Positions 23,901 to 34,769 of a stretch of DNA of 64,000 nt are shown in pieces. Numbering within the stretch: position 1 is the first letter of the stretch; each line of letters begins with the position of its first letter. The translations under genes and the position numbers were made by a program. This stretch comes from Phaeosaccion multiseriatum (taxonomy: Eukaryota; Ochrophyta, other classes). Under the pieces are notes generated by a model, which saw nothing but the letters and a program-made list of their open reading frames with translations, searched no databases and was not told the origin of the DNA. The DNA is taken from NCBI GenBank assembly GCA_965112735.1, contig OZ218962.1, positions 1-64,000 on the forward strand, given 5' to 3'.

Positions 23901-25098
23901 GAACCAACCACGATCAGAGCCGAAGAGGGTGGAAGAGGTGGAACGGAGGGGGGCAGCACAGCGGGCTGGCGCTGGCAGTTGATGATACAGTAGAGCAGAG
24001 GTTTGGGTGGGCGGAGACCTCAAGTCCTCCAGGCGGGCACAGACCATCACCGCCCATATACCTGCTGCAGCTCTTCAGCCCTCCTCAGGACCAACCCTTC
24101 TATCCCTCCGACCTTCTGACGCTCTGGTCTCTCTATCTCTCTCTCTGTATCTGTGCCTCTCCTCTCGCTCGCTTTGTGTTGTGTGTGCTTGTGACTGTGT
24201 ACAGGAGGGCGAGAGGAGGCGGACGTAGGCAAGGCGCGGGAGCAGCTCCTGCAGAGGGCCTGGGCGGCAGTTGGTGATAAAGCAGTTGGTGATACAGCGG
24301 CCCCAGGGGAGACGCGGGCCGCGCTGGCTCTGCGGCTGACGATGTCTCTGTGGGCCGTGATGGGGGAGGAGGTGCTGCACCCGCTGCAGAGGGTCTCCGC
24401 TCACTCATTGCGAGGTGGGGCGGGGAGGGGGGGCAGGGTTTGCACCAGCAAGGAAGGGAATGGGGGGGGGGGGGGAGTAGAGGGGGAGAGGGGGAGAGGG
24501 GGAGAAGCCGCACCCTCCGTGTCTTGCTCCCTCTTGCCTCATGCTCTGCCTTGTTCCTACCCCCCCCCCGCCAGGCATGCTGTCTCTGCTGCTGGGCAGG
24601 GGGGACGCTGCGCTCAAGAGCCTGGACAAGGCCGAGCGCGTGCGGGAGGCGTACACCAAGGACACTTTGCAGACGCTCAGAAAGGTGAGGAACGGAAACG
24701 TGTGCGTGTGTCCCGCTGCCGTCCCGCCCCGGTGACGCAGGCAGGCCAAAGCTACTCCCCTCCCCCGTGCTTTATGCCGATGTGTCCGCCCCTCCCACTG
24801 CTCTCCGTCTCCGCCTCCGTCGCCGACTGACCATGCTGACAAGGACTGTCGGGCCTTACGCGCCCACCGCATGCCCCCCTCCGTCTCTTCCTCTTTCTCT
24901 CTCTGTCCCAAAGGCGGAGTTGAGCGCCAACTTGAGCAGCTCCCACAGCCAGGACAGTGTGACTCACGCAAATGCGCACGCGCTCACGCACCTCTCCGCC
25001 AACTCCGGCCCCTCCACCACAGCCGCACCCTTCGTCATCATCGGTCAGTCCCTGTCTATCTGTCTGTCTGTCTGCCTGCCTGTCTGCCTGTCTGTCTA

Positions 25099-25130
<32 letters not shown>

Positions 25131-25227
25131 CCTGTCTGCTTGTCTGCTTGTCTGCCGGCCTGCCAGCCTTTCTGCCTGTCTGCCTGCCTTCCCGTCTATC
25201 TGCCTGCCTGCCCGTCTGTCTGTCTGT

Positions 25228-25258
<31 letters not shown>

Positions 25259-25789
25259 CCCGTCTACCTTTCCGCTGCTGCTGTTCTTACTCATTGCCCA
25301 TCTCTCCTGTCCCTGGCCCTTACGCCTCTCCCCATTGCCCATGTTCCCCTCCCCGCTGGCCAGGGTGCGGCTCCGAGGGCGGGCGGGACGGGCTTGAGGC
25401 GTTCTCGTTGCTCCTCCTCGAGGCCAACAGCGCGCTGTACAGGGGCGTGGCCAGGAGAGGGGGCGTCGGCTTGGGGGCAATCTTCGCAGCGGGCAGCATC
25501 GGCGGTGAGGCGGCAGGGGCCGCGGCAGGTGGTGATACAGGAGGGGACAAGGCCAGTGCCGCCGCCGCCAAGAAGGCCGTAGCCCAGGGGTGGAAGGAGG
25601 CGGCGGTCTTGCACGGCAAGCAGCTTGGTGTAGCCAATAAGCTCGTCGAGGGGGTGCCATTGCCGGGGGCAGAGGCAGGGGCAGGGGCAGGGGAAGCGGC
25701 AGGGGAAGGGAAGGACGAGGGGGAGGGGGGGGCTCGAATGCACTTGTCCGCGAAGGAAGTGAGCGCACTCTCCCACGCCAGAGGTACGT

Positions 25790-25832
<43 letters not shown>

Positions 25833-26956
25833 TGTGTGTGTTTGTGTGTGTGTGTGTGCGTGTGTGCGCGTGTGTGCGCGCGTGTGTGTGTGTGTGCGCG
25901 TGTGTGTGTGTCCACCGATATTCTACACAGCAGACGGTGTATGTCTGTGGCCTTCTCCTCCTGACACCCCCCCCTCTCACTCCCCTCTCACCCCCCCCTC
26001 TCACTCCCCTCTCACTCCCCTCTCACTCCCCTCTCACTCCCCTCTCACTCCCCTCTCACTCCCCCCTCCCCTCAGAGGTGTCGGCGGCTCGGGCGGCATC
26101 CCTGGCGCACTGCCACAGCGGCGCTGTGTCGCTCACGTCGGGGCAGATGGGGGCCACTCGGCAGGCACTGAACAAGCTCAGGGACCACTCCAAGGCTTGC
26201 AGTGGACAGCCTCTGGCCATGGCAACGGCAGAGAGGTACGTACACACGGGGGCGTGTGGCGCAGTGCATCAGGAAAGGGAAGGGGTGGGAAGGGGAAGGC
26301 CGGGGGAAGTCTCTCAGGACCTCCGGCTCTGCTGACTGTTGCCTAACTGTTGCCTGACTGTTGCCTGACTGCGGCCCGGCCCTCTCCGTCCTCCTCCTCG
26401 CCCCCCTTCACCCTGTTGTCCTCCTCTACCTGGCGTGCCGTCTCCTCTGCTCCTCTCCCCCTTCCGCAGGTCCTCCGCTGCTCTGAGTGAGGCTTGTGGG
26501 GACTGGGGCGGGGCTCTTGTGCACCTCCACGCCTTCCTCGCCAGGGCAAAGGAGGCAGGGGACGGGGCGCTGCAAGTGGATGCGTGTCGGGCCATCGCCT
26601 CCGCCTACTCCGCCCTCCTCGCCAAGGACAGCAAGGACAGGGCAAAGGCCGGGGCAGTGGAGGGATCCGGCTCAGGGCCAGCAGGGGAAGAATCTGCCTC
26701 CGCCTCGGAAGCAGGAGGTGGTCCTCAAGGCCCTGCTCAAGGCACCGCTCAAGGCAGCGCTGCCGAAGAGACAGAAGCAGCAAGGGCATTGGGACTGTCC
26801 CTGCTTGGCGGCATGTCTGAGGAGCAGGTGCAGGCCATGGAGGCCGAGGACAGATCCTTCCTGCTCAAGGTGGCCGCCGCTAGGGCACACATCTTCGCGG
26901 ATAGATACAAGGAGGGGGTCATGGCGGGCCTGGCGGGCACTCTCATTGGGGCATAG
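20916..26956 (+). CDS. Large TPR-like alpha-helical repeat protein, function unknown
   Basis: Fourteen exons with matching phases: 20916-21146, 21223-21333, 21493-21560, 21757-21813, 22076-22164, 22376-22779, 23256-23443, 23658-23896, 24205-24414, 24575-24684, 24914-25043, 25364-25783, 26076-26235, 26470-26956; about 967 aa. The N-terminus is acidic and Ser-rich ([15 protein letters not shown]). The body is Ala/Leu-rich paired helices spaced like TPRs ([57 protein letters not shown]). Low-complexity inserts include a Ser run coded by AGC/AGT (22550-22660), Gln-Gly-Gly near 23720-23760 and Ala/Gly/Glu at 25660-25730. No enzyme motif, signal peptide or membrane segment is seen. It is probably a cytosolic scaffold; I do not recognise a specific family. 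The exon ending at 22779 could use an earlier donor. Introns are rich in microsatellites and carry the dispersed CTGTATCACCAACTGC motif. Confidence 0.75.
22782..22942. repeat. (TGTA)n microsatellite (intron)
   Basis: Imperfect GTAT/TGCA tetranucleotide array that starts right at the donor of the sixth intron of the TPR-like gene. A second short block lies at about 22990-23025. Confidence 0.95.
23227..23242 (+). repeat. Dispersed 16-mer CTGTATCACCAACTGC, intron 3' end
   Basis: Exact copy 13 nt upstream of the exon beginning at 23256 of the TPR-like gene. Other sense-strand copies near acceptors are at 23622-23637 (exact), 38884-38899 and 32284-32299 (one or two changes), and 50962-50977. Confidence 0.7.
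23622..23637 (+). repeat. Dispersed 16-mer CTGTATCACCAACTGC, intron 3' end
   Basis: Second exact sense-strand copy, 20 nt upstream of the exon beginning at 23658. It is identical to the copy in the preceding intron although the rest of the two introns differs. Confidence 0.7.
25063..25262. repeat. (CTGT/CTGC)n microsatellite (intron)
   Basis: Degenerate tetranucleotide array in the eleventh intron of the TPR-like gene. It gives Cys-Leu-Ser-Val-type spurious reading frames. Confidence 0.95.
25791..25911. repeat. (GT)n microsatellite (intron)
   Basis: GT dinucleotide run with TT and GC variants, immediately after the donor at 25784. The same intron then has a CCCCTCTCACT array (about 25975-26070) up to the acceptor. 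Confidence 0.95.
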
Positions 26957-27082
26957 CGCCACTTCGAGAGGGCATCAATGACGTCATCTCTCCAAAGGGA
27001 CAACAGACTGGGCCTCCGCCTCGCCTTTGGGGCAGGGGTTTTATTGACTTCATACTGCCTTGGGGCAGGGAGGGCGTGTGTG

Positions 27083-27114
<32 letters not shown>

Positions 27115-27840
27115 TGCATGTGCCCAGAGGGGGGTCCACCGTGCAAGACGCACTCGTGTGTGCAAAGTATAAAGGCCACAGACGGATGAATGATGAGAAT
27201 GATGATTCTTTTTTAACACTCGATTTGCGTACTGTAAGAATGGCTCGATTTTTGATTTTTTCGAGTTTGGGACAGCTCGGCAGAATGTCGGTGGGAGAAG
27301 CGCTGTAGCTCTTCGTGTAGCTCTTTGAAATGCCTATCGATCCAGAGTCTTTCGGCTTCCATCGCTTTTCCCCTTCCCTACTTGTCGGCATTTCTGCAAG
27401 AGCACTCCCCCTTGCCGCCCGATCTCTAAAAAACGGGCGATTTGGGCGATTCCTTACGCAAATCGAGTGTAAAAAAATATCCTCGAGGTGTTGTGAACAC
27501 CCCAGGCGGCGGACCGCCATGTACAATCGTCCCTCCCTCCCGCCTCTATGCTAGGAATGAACCCCGAAGCGGGGGTCTGCCTCCCTCTTCCCATCCCCCC
27601 TCTCTCCATCCCTCTTCCCATCCCCCCTGTCTCCCTCAGCCTTCTGTGTGTCCATCAGCAAAGGTCATGTACCCGAGGGGGGACTCTCTGGCCCTCTCCT
27701 CCGCTTGAGCAGGTGCCCTGGAAAGCGGCCCTTAAGTAAGGTGAAGTACCCTTCCGTCAGGAGGGCTGGTCATGAGCGTGGTCACGGCCCTGTCTCCCCC
27801 CCCCTTGTGCCGTGTGCCTTGTTTTATTTGGCGCACAGAG
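26957..27840. other. Convergent intergenic region with a MITE
   Basis: Lies between the stops of the TPR-like gene (plus) and the TTD14-like gene (minus). It holds a short GT/GC run (27076-27120), the MITE at 27209-27477 and a CCCATCCCCC/CTCTTCC block (27590-27640). No coding potential recognised. Confidence 0.6.
27209..27477 (+). mobile_element. MITE copy 1 (269 bp, TIR AACACTCGATTTGCGTA)
   Basis: Terminal inverted repeats: left TTTTTTAACACTCGATTTGC, right its complement with a single mismatch, each about 23 bp and ending GCGTA inward. No transposase frame. The interior (segments around CTATCGATCCA, AGTCTTTCGGCTT and TTTCTGCAAGAGCAC) is matched in reverse orientation at 46448-46704, so this is a family rather than a chance palindrome. 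Superfamily is unknown; the flanks are A/T-rich and no target duplication could be fixed. Confidence 0.85.
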
Positions 27841-30800
27841 TCATGGGTCCACCTCGGGCACCGTCCTCGACACGGAGATTCGGTACGCCGAGAAAACCCC
27901 TTCGTCCAACATGGGCTCAGGGGCCACGGGGTTGGCGACTTTGAGGAACGGCGGCAAGTGGCGCTTGAACGAGTTGCGCTGCTCCTGCTCGCCAAGTACG
28001 TCCTGGCAGTACAGCAAGGACAGGCCCGTGATGGGCAGCAGGTATGTGTACACTGTGTAGCACTGGCGCCGCCACACGAAGGACACTCTACGCTGCCTCA
28101 CCACGGCCCGGGAGGGGTCCGCCTCTGTGAGGGCAAGCGCTTCGAAGTGAGCAGCGCTGATGCGGCGCGCGGACTCTGTGCGGCGGCCGTCGGACCACAG
28201 AGCCACATTGGCCTGGTCGTACGAGGAGAAGCCTTTGCTCTGGGGGGGGGGGAGGGCAGAGGGGAGGAAGGAGAGCAGCTGGCAGTGGTGAGGCGCACGT
28301 GAGGAGCTTCTCCTCCTTTTGCTCCTTGCTGGGGACAGGGGGGACATCTCCACACGTCGCAGAGTCAGTACCGACACATCTGCAGTCCATATCGACCCGT
28401 CCATTTGCACAGTCAATATCGATATCTACAGTCAATATCGACATGTACACTTGCGTACACGGCACGAGACGCGCGCATGACTGATTCCCTGACTGACTGC
28501 CTGATTGACTGACTGACTGACTGACTGACTGACTGACTGACTGCCTGATTGATTGACTGACTGACTGACTGACTGCCTGATTGACTGACTGACTGACTGA
28601 CTGCCTGATTGACTGACTGACTGACTGCCTGATTGACTGAATGCCTGACTGCCTACCTGACTGACTGCCTGACTGACTGACTGACTGACTGACTGACACC
28701 CAAACTGACTGATTGAATGCATGACTGATTGAATGCTTGACTGATTGACTGATTGAATGCCTGACTGACTGGCTGACTGTATGACTTGACTGACTGACTG
28801 ATTGACTGCCTCACTAACTCACCGTGGTTCTCTTCCTGACGACTCCATACTTGCGCGTGATGCGGTGTGGGGGGTTGTTTTGAGAGAGGGAGGGCGCCCC
28901 GGGCAGCTCCAGCGCAGAGTCGTTGAGGAACACTTGCTCCACTTCAAACGTCTTATACGGCACAGGGAAGGTAGACACGTCTGGCGGCTGAGGGGGACAG
29001 GGGGGGGTCAGATGGAGGCATACGACAGCCATCGGTCAGGCGTAAGGGTGGTCATGGCATAAGACTGGGTCACAACAGACCATGGAATAGTAGACAGAGA
29101 CAAGAGACTGAGACGCAGGCAGAGAGAGAGACAGACACAGAGACAGAGACAGAGACAGAGACAGATACAGACACAGAGGACAGAGACAGGGTCTCACCTC
29201 GCTGAGGTAGAACTTCTCTACATTCCGTCGGATGGTGGGCAGCCCCACGAGTCGAGACGCCACGCGCTGCACGCGATCGAGCTTTTGTTGGAAGGAAGAG
29301 GGGGGAGGGAGAGCCTCTGACGCCTCTGACACAGACACGTCGCTGGGGCCCCTGGGGTAGTCCTCCCCCCCGGGGCTGGGGTGGTTGGGGAACATGAAGT
29401 GCTGCGGATGTCCAAGCCACACTTCGGAAGAGCGTTGGTCCATCTGTGAGGAGCGGGGGAGGGGGAGAGAAAGGGAGACAGAGGAGGGAGGGAGGGAGGG
29501 AGGGAGGGAGGAGGGAGAGAGGGAGGGAGAGAGAGAGAGGGGGGGGGATGAGAGAGGGGGGGGGGAGGGGGGGAGGGAGAGAGGGAGGGAGAGAGGGAGG
29601 GAGAGAGGGAGGGAGAGAGGGAGGGGGGAGACGCTCAGGAGGGGGGCGGGCGCTTGAATGACTTTGCCACCCGCCACGGGAGCGGCTGGGGAGGGGACCG
29701 AGCCCTGTCTCGGGCAGGTGAAGTGAAGGCCCATTGCTTGTGGCAGAGGCAGCGCCCCCCTCGGCCACGTGTCAAGACCCACCCACCCTATCCACTCCCC
29801 CACTTCCCATCCACTGCCATCAACTGCCATCAACTGCCACCCCTGACCTGTCTGGCGGCCTCAATGGTCTCTGTTCTCGCGTCATTGTTCTCGAGCGAGT
29901 AGAAGTCCTCCGCCCCGTCCGCCGCCGTGATGAGGTGAAACACCGCGTCGTAGCGCCCTTCCCTGAGCTCCCCCTCCCCGTGGAGTATACCCCTCTCCTC
30001 CAGCAGCGCTTCCCACATGTCCGCAGACACGTAGGCAGCCCCGTCCATGGTGCCTCTGTCGCACAGCAGGATCTAGAGGAACACGGGCACAAATCGGAGG
30101 AATGACAGTATAAGTTCGCGCGCCTCTGGTGGGGGGGACTTTCGTTGTCTGTCTCTCTCTCCCTCTCTCCCTCCCCTCTCTCTCCCTCCTCCCCCCTCAC
30201 CGATGGCTGGCCTGTCTCCTTGGCGATTCTCTCTAGGCTGTCCTCGAGCTCCATCTGCAGCCGCATGAGGGCGGATTGGAAAGCGAACCTCACAAGGGGG
30301 GACGCCTCCAGGTCCGACACGCTCACGCCGTGCGAGAACAGAATCGTCGCCGCCTCTGGCACAGCGAACACCCTGGTGTGTGTGCGTATCGCATAGGCCA
30401 CAACATAGGGCGGTGCAGAGAGCAGGGGCATTGCATGGGTCAAGGGGGGGGGGGGTAAGAGTACGTCGCTGGCCGTGGAGGCTCTCAGAACCAGGGAATG
30501 GACCGAGGTCAGGGCCAGGGCCAGCGTGGAAGATTCCAAGGCGATAAGACCCCAGAATAGAGTTGAGCGGAGCGGCATACCTGAAGCCCTTCCCCGTGAA
30601 GAACTCCGTGAGCTGCTTGCAGGCCGTAGTCTTGCCCGCGCAGGGCCCTCCCGTCAGCACGATCTTCCAAACCGGCGCTGCCTCCCCCGCCTCCCCCACG
30701 GCTGCTGCTACCGCTTCCGCTGCCGCTGCTGCTGCGGTGCCCTCGGCGCACTGCTGCGCGGTCAACACGAGATGGAATTGATAGGGACAGAGAGAGAGGT

Positions 30801-31006
30801 ATGAGTGTGTGCCATAAGATAATGAAGAGGGCCGCCTCTGGAGAGCAGCCAACACGTCACCAATCGTCTCGTCTTACCTCCTCAGGCTTTGCAGGGGGGG
30901 GGGCGTGTCCCTGCTGCTGCTGCTGCTGCGGCTGCTGCTCCGAAGCGGGGCAGCGCGTGATTCTCCAGCCCGCCAAGTACATCGACGCAGCAGTCACCGC
31001 CGCCAT
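27841..31006 (-). CDS. TTD14: TTD14-like P-loop NTPase with C-terminal CYTH-like domain
   Basis: Seven exons with consistent phases: 31006-30878, 30753-30581, 30372-30201, 30072-29848, 29443-29198, 28987-28823, 28239-27841; about 502 aa. The Walker A is GGPCAGKTT (residues about 68-76), preceded by KIVLT. The AAA_28-type core follows: VFAVPEAATILFSHGV, then CDRGTMDGAAYVS, then YDAVFHLITAADGAEDFY...NNDARTE, then WLGHPQHF. The C-terminal third (RRVSFVWRRQCYTVYTYL) fits the triphosphate-tunnel (CYTH-like) domain of Drosophila TTD14, a protein needed for TRPL channel trafficking that binds GTP and phosphoinositide (known from the family). The N-terminus has poly-Gln and an Ala-rich linker. Ligand and role here are inferred only from the family. 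Met at 31006 was chosen because it opens the first exon with a good donor. Confidence 0.86.
28486..28805. repeat. (CTGA)n microsatellite (intron)
   Basis: Degenerate CTGA/TTGA/TGCC tetranucleotide array filling most of the last intron of the TTD14-like gene. Confidence 0.95.
29807..29840. repeat. Dispersed CCATCCACTGCC-family repeat, three units
   Basis: CCATCCACTGCC followed by two CATCAACTGCC units. It begins 7 nt inside the intron that starts at 29847 (minus-strand gene). The same 12-mer family recurs in introns of at least six other genes in the window. Confidence 0.6.
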
Positions 31007-32057
31007 GGCCAGGAGAGGGGGGCCCTGCTGCCTCATCCTCCCCTATCCCCCGGTCAAACGACCTTTGTGGTGCGTCGCCAGTTTCAATAGGCCGGTTTCC
31101 TCTGCACCACACTTTCCCCTTCCTCCCTCCACACCCTGCTTCCCCTCCTGCCCTCCTCTCCTTGTACGAGTAGCCCGATACTAGAGAGAGAAGGAGAGGG
31201 GGAGAAAAATGACTACCAGAGGCGGGGTTTCCCAGCTCGCCGCCGACGTTCTCTGCTCGGGAAAGGGATCTCCAACGACACCTCCCTTAGAGAGAGAGGG
31301 CTGTTTCTGTTTTTGTTTGTAATCTACAGGCACACAAGTCTTTATAAAAAAAAAAAAAGCAAGGGGCATGGAGAATGCCATAGGCAGCATCGACTTTAAA
31401 TATCGATGTGAGAAGAGAGAGCATCGACTTTAAATATCGATATTTTATGTTTCCTCCTCGCTCCCTTCCGATGAGTTGGGGCCCTGCCCTTGCCCTCCTA
31501 CGGTGTGCCGTTAGCTGCCATCTGCTGCACGTGCCGTTAGCTGCCATCCATTGGGAGGGTGGCAGAGCCGAGAGCCTCCCCTCTCTCAGGCCACGGAGAG
31601 CGGTGAGACGGTGAGACGGTGAGACCGACGGGCCCAGCCAGCGCCGCAGGATCGTCTCTGCCAGTGCCCAGTGCCCAGTGAAACAGTGCCCAGTGGAACA
31701 GTGAACAGGGCAGTGAACAGGGCAGTGAACAGGGCAGTGAACAGGGGTGCCACCGCAGAGGGCTCAGCGGTGCAGCGATACTGTTGAGGAGAGGGGCCGC
31801 CAGCCGCCAGAGCATGTTGTGGCAGGCAGGCAGTCTCTAGGCTAAGGACTCGCTCTGCTGACAGCCTTCAAGGGCTGCTGGGCTCCGCTGCTTTGCTGCT
31901 GGGGTTTGGTCCCCCCAAGGGGGTAGACAGGGACAGGGCAGGGTAGAACGAGGGGACTGAAGGGGGGGGGGCTGTCTGTGCAGGGGAGACCTAAAGCCAA
32001 GGCCTCTTCTTCTTCTCCTCCTCCTCCTCCTTCCTCCCTTCCTCCCTTTGCCGCCGC
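31007..32057. other. Intergenic: TTD14-like promoter side / armadillo gene 3' side
   Basis: No gene seen. It contains the paired ATCGA-TCGAT repeats (31387-31441), a GCCGTTAGCTGCCATC duplication (31506-31550) and a GCAGTGAACAGGG tandem repeat (about 31698-31746). A short plus-strand A-run is at 31347-31358. Confidence 0.5.
31387..31441. promoter_or_regulatory. Direct repeat of an inverted-repeat motif (two copies)
   Basis: ATCGACTTTAAATATCGAT occurs twice (31389-31407 and 31423-31441), 34 bp apart. Each copy is itself an interrupted palindrome (ATCGA...TCGAT). It lies about 400 bp upstream of the TTD14-like start codon. The arrangement resembles paired binding sites for a dimeric regulator, but no regulator is identified. 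Confidence 0.4.
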
Positions 32058-34769
32058 TCACTTCCTCGGCTGCTCCTCCGGCCCGAGCCCCTGCCCCAAG
32101 CAATGCCCCTGCCCCTGCTGTGGGCAAATGTTCGCAAGTGCCCTCGCCGCTTGCTGCGCCACCCTCGCGTTGCTGCTGCCCGCCAAGCCTGAGAGCAGGT
32201 CCAAGCCGCCCATCTTCACGATCGCCTCCTTGTTGGCACAGTGCACCGACAGATTGCGCAGCGCTGAAGGGGGGTGGGGGGCGACAGTTGGTGGTACAGT
32301 AGTTGGTGGTACGGCAGGTGGGGCAGCAGTTGAGAGAAACGAGCCGGCGGAGTAGCGTGTATGTGTGCATGCCCCCCACCCCCTTTATCGCCAACAACTG
32401 CAGGAGCGACCCCCCACCCACTTTATCGCCAACAAATGCTTTATCGCCAACAACTGCAGGAGCGACCCCCCACCCACTTTATCGCCAACAAATGCTTTAT
32501 CGCCAACAACTGCAGGAGCGACCCCCCACCCACTTTATCGCCAACAAATGCTTTATCGCCAACAACTGCAGGAGCGACCCCCCACCCACTTTATCGCCAA
32601 CAAATGCTTTATCGCCAACAACTGCAGGAGCGACCCCCCACCCCCTTTATCGCCAACAAATGCTTTATCGCCAACAAATGCAGGAGCGACCCCTCACCTC
32701 TGGCGCACTGGGCTTGCAGCTCATGTGAGGGGGACGCCGCGCCGTCCATGATGGGGTCGAGCCCGCCCTGCCGCACTATCGCCACCTCGTTCTCGTCTGG
32801 GGGGGACAGCAGAGGCGTATGGGCAGAACAGAAGCGTGAGAGAGGGCGGGGCACCTGCGGAGGCTCTTGCTGGGCTGTGTTTGACACGAGGATGACCGAC
32901 TGGTGCGAACAAGGCCAGCAAAGACACACCCACAGACACCGACACAGACATGACTGAGCGACCAGTGCCAGGCGTAGTGCTGAGGTGAACATGCCCCACA
33001 CACGTAGTGCTGCACGTGTTGCATTCGCACACGTACCGTTGACAGCGAGGTTGGCGAGGGCCGCGATGGCCTCAACGGACACGGCCAAGCTGCTGCTGCG
33101 AGCAAGCCGGATCAAAGGCTCCACGCCCTGCACAGAGCAGAGGCACCATCCAGGCATACGGGCACACAGGCGTACAGGCAAAAGGTGATGAGCGGCAAAA
33201 ACAAAGACACCAAGACACGTCGCCGGAGCGGGGGGATGGCAGTGGATGGAAGGGGGGGATCAGGATGTTCTGAGCACCGCGAGAGCCCCCGTTGCCCCCT
33301 CACCCCCACTCACTCCCGCCCCCCTTCCTCCACTCACCCCAGCGGCAGCGATGTGCTTCTTGTTGGCCGCGTTGACGCCAAGGTTGGCGATGGCCTTCGA
33401 GGCCCTGCACAGCACAGATTAGAGGCATATGATGCGGATACACGGTCAGTTGCGGCGCCGCTCAAGCCCCCCCACAGTGAGCGTGTCACAGCCACAGTGG
33501 AGGGAGGCACATGCACACACGCACACACACGCACACACACGCACACACACGCACACACACGCACACACACGCACACACACGCCGCTCCACGCACTGCCTC
33601 TGCAGACTCTACTCCCCCCCCTCCCATTGACTTACTGCCTCTGCAGGCTCTGGCTGGGCGAGGCGAGGATGGTGATGAGCATCTCAATCCCTCCCTGCTC
33701 CGCCATGAGCACCTGGTTGTCGGCTGTGGCAGGGATGGGAGAGGACACGTCAGGAGGGGACTACTGGGGAAGGCTGCCCTTCGCTCAAGGAATGGTATCA
33801 CAATTAGCGGGCAGCCCCTTGGAGCGATGTTGACATCGAGGTTGCATGCTCGAACGCTCTCTGTGGTGTTTTCCCCTCGTCGTCGTCTGTCTCCCTCTCC
33901 CTCTCATCTCCCTCGTTTTCTCGTCTCTTCCTCTCCTTTCCTCTGTGCCTCCCTCTTCTCTCTCTCATTTTTCCTTGTCCTTCTCCTTTTTCTTTCATTC
34001 TCACTTCCTCTCTTCTTCTCCTCTCTCTCCCCCTATCTCTCTTCTTCTCCTCTCTCCCCTTCTTTATGTGCCTCCACTTTTCGGTCTCATTCTTTCCCCC
34101 TCTCTCCCTCACTTTCCCTCATCTCCCTCTCCCTCACTCCCTCTCTCCTATCACTCTCCTCCTCCTCCTCCTCCTCCCCACTCACCGTTGACGCTGAGGT
34201 TGGCGAGTGCGTGTGCGGCAAGGCGCTGCACCTCCTCGTCTGTGCTGTGTGTGAGGGGCATGAGCAGCCGCAGCCCCCCCAGCTCCACGATCTGCACCTG
34301 CCGTTCGGGCTTGACGGCCTCGTTGGCAAGCTTCTCCGCCACTCTGCGCTGCAGCTTGAGGTCCGCGCTCTCCGCGTAGGCAATCAGCCTAGGGGTGAGG
34401 GGATGGGGGGGAAGAGGGGCCGACCGATAAGCAGCAACAATTGTGAGGACGCCCCGACAGGAAGGCTCCTGCCTGTGCTGTGCGTTGCCCACACTTACCT
34501 GGACAGGTGCACCCGCAGCACCTCCGTCAAATCGTCCTCTGAGGAAATGGCAATGGATGGAGAAGAGAGGTAGAGAGGGGAGGAACGAAAGAGAGAGTCG
34601 CAAGTCGCTGTTGGTGAGGAACACTGGAGCAGAGGAATATCGTCTGTTCTACTCTTCACACGTTTCTTCCGTCCTCGGTATTTTCCTCACCGCCGTCGTC
34701 CTCAATTTGGAGCGCGTCCCTGGCGCCTCCATTGCTTCTCCCGCCACTACTGCTCCCAGAGTTTCCCAT
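32058..34769 (-). CDS. Small armadillo-repeat protein
   Basis: Eight exons, phases consistent: 34769-34691, 34538-34499, 34388-34186, 33723-33636, 33404-33338, 33127-33037, 32796-32698, 32263-32058; about 290 aa. After a Gly/Ser-rich start come repeated ARM units: LQRRVAEKLANEAV...QIVELGGLRLLMPL, EVQRLAAHALANLSVN, NQVLMAEQGGIEMLITIL, ASKAIANLGVN, GVEPLIRLA...AIAALANLAVN, EVAIVRQGGLDPIM, ALRNLSVHCANKEAIVKMGGLDLLSGL, AARALANICPQQ. ARM arrays form a superhelical protein-binding groove. No other domain is present, so partner and compartment are unknown. The start is uncertain: the frame is open upstream to about 34865 (poly-Gln), so an additional 5' exon is possible. Intron 7 holds a 56-bp minisatellite. 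Confidence 0.84.
32383..32690. repeat. 56-bp minisatellite in an intron
   Basis: Unit of 56 bp. GCGACCCC starts recur at 32406, 32462, 32518, 32574, 32630 and 32686, an exact 56-bp spacing. Each unit contains TTTATCGCCAACAA twice and CTGCAGGAGCGACC once. It lies in the intron between 32697 and 32264 of the armadillo gene. TATCGCCAACAACTGC resembles the dispersed 16-mer TATCACCAACTGC. Confidence 0.95.
33509..33584. repeat. (ACACACGC)n repeat (intron)
   Basis: GCACACACAC tandem array in the intron between exons at 33636 and 33404 of the armadillo gene. Confidence 0.9.

Noticed and set aside
32383-32690. Possible CRISPR-like array
   Set aside because: The whole 56-bp unit repeats with no variable spacers, in a eukaryotic intron; it is a minisatellite.
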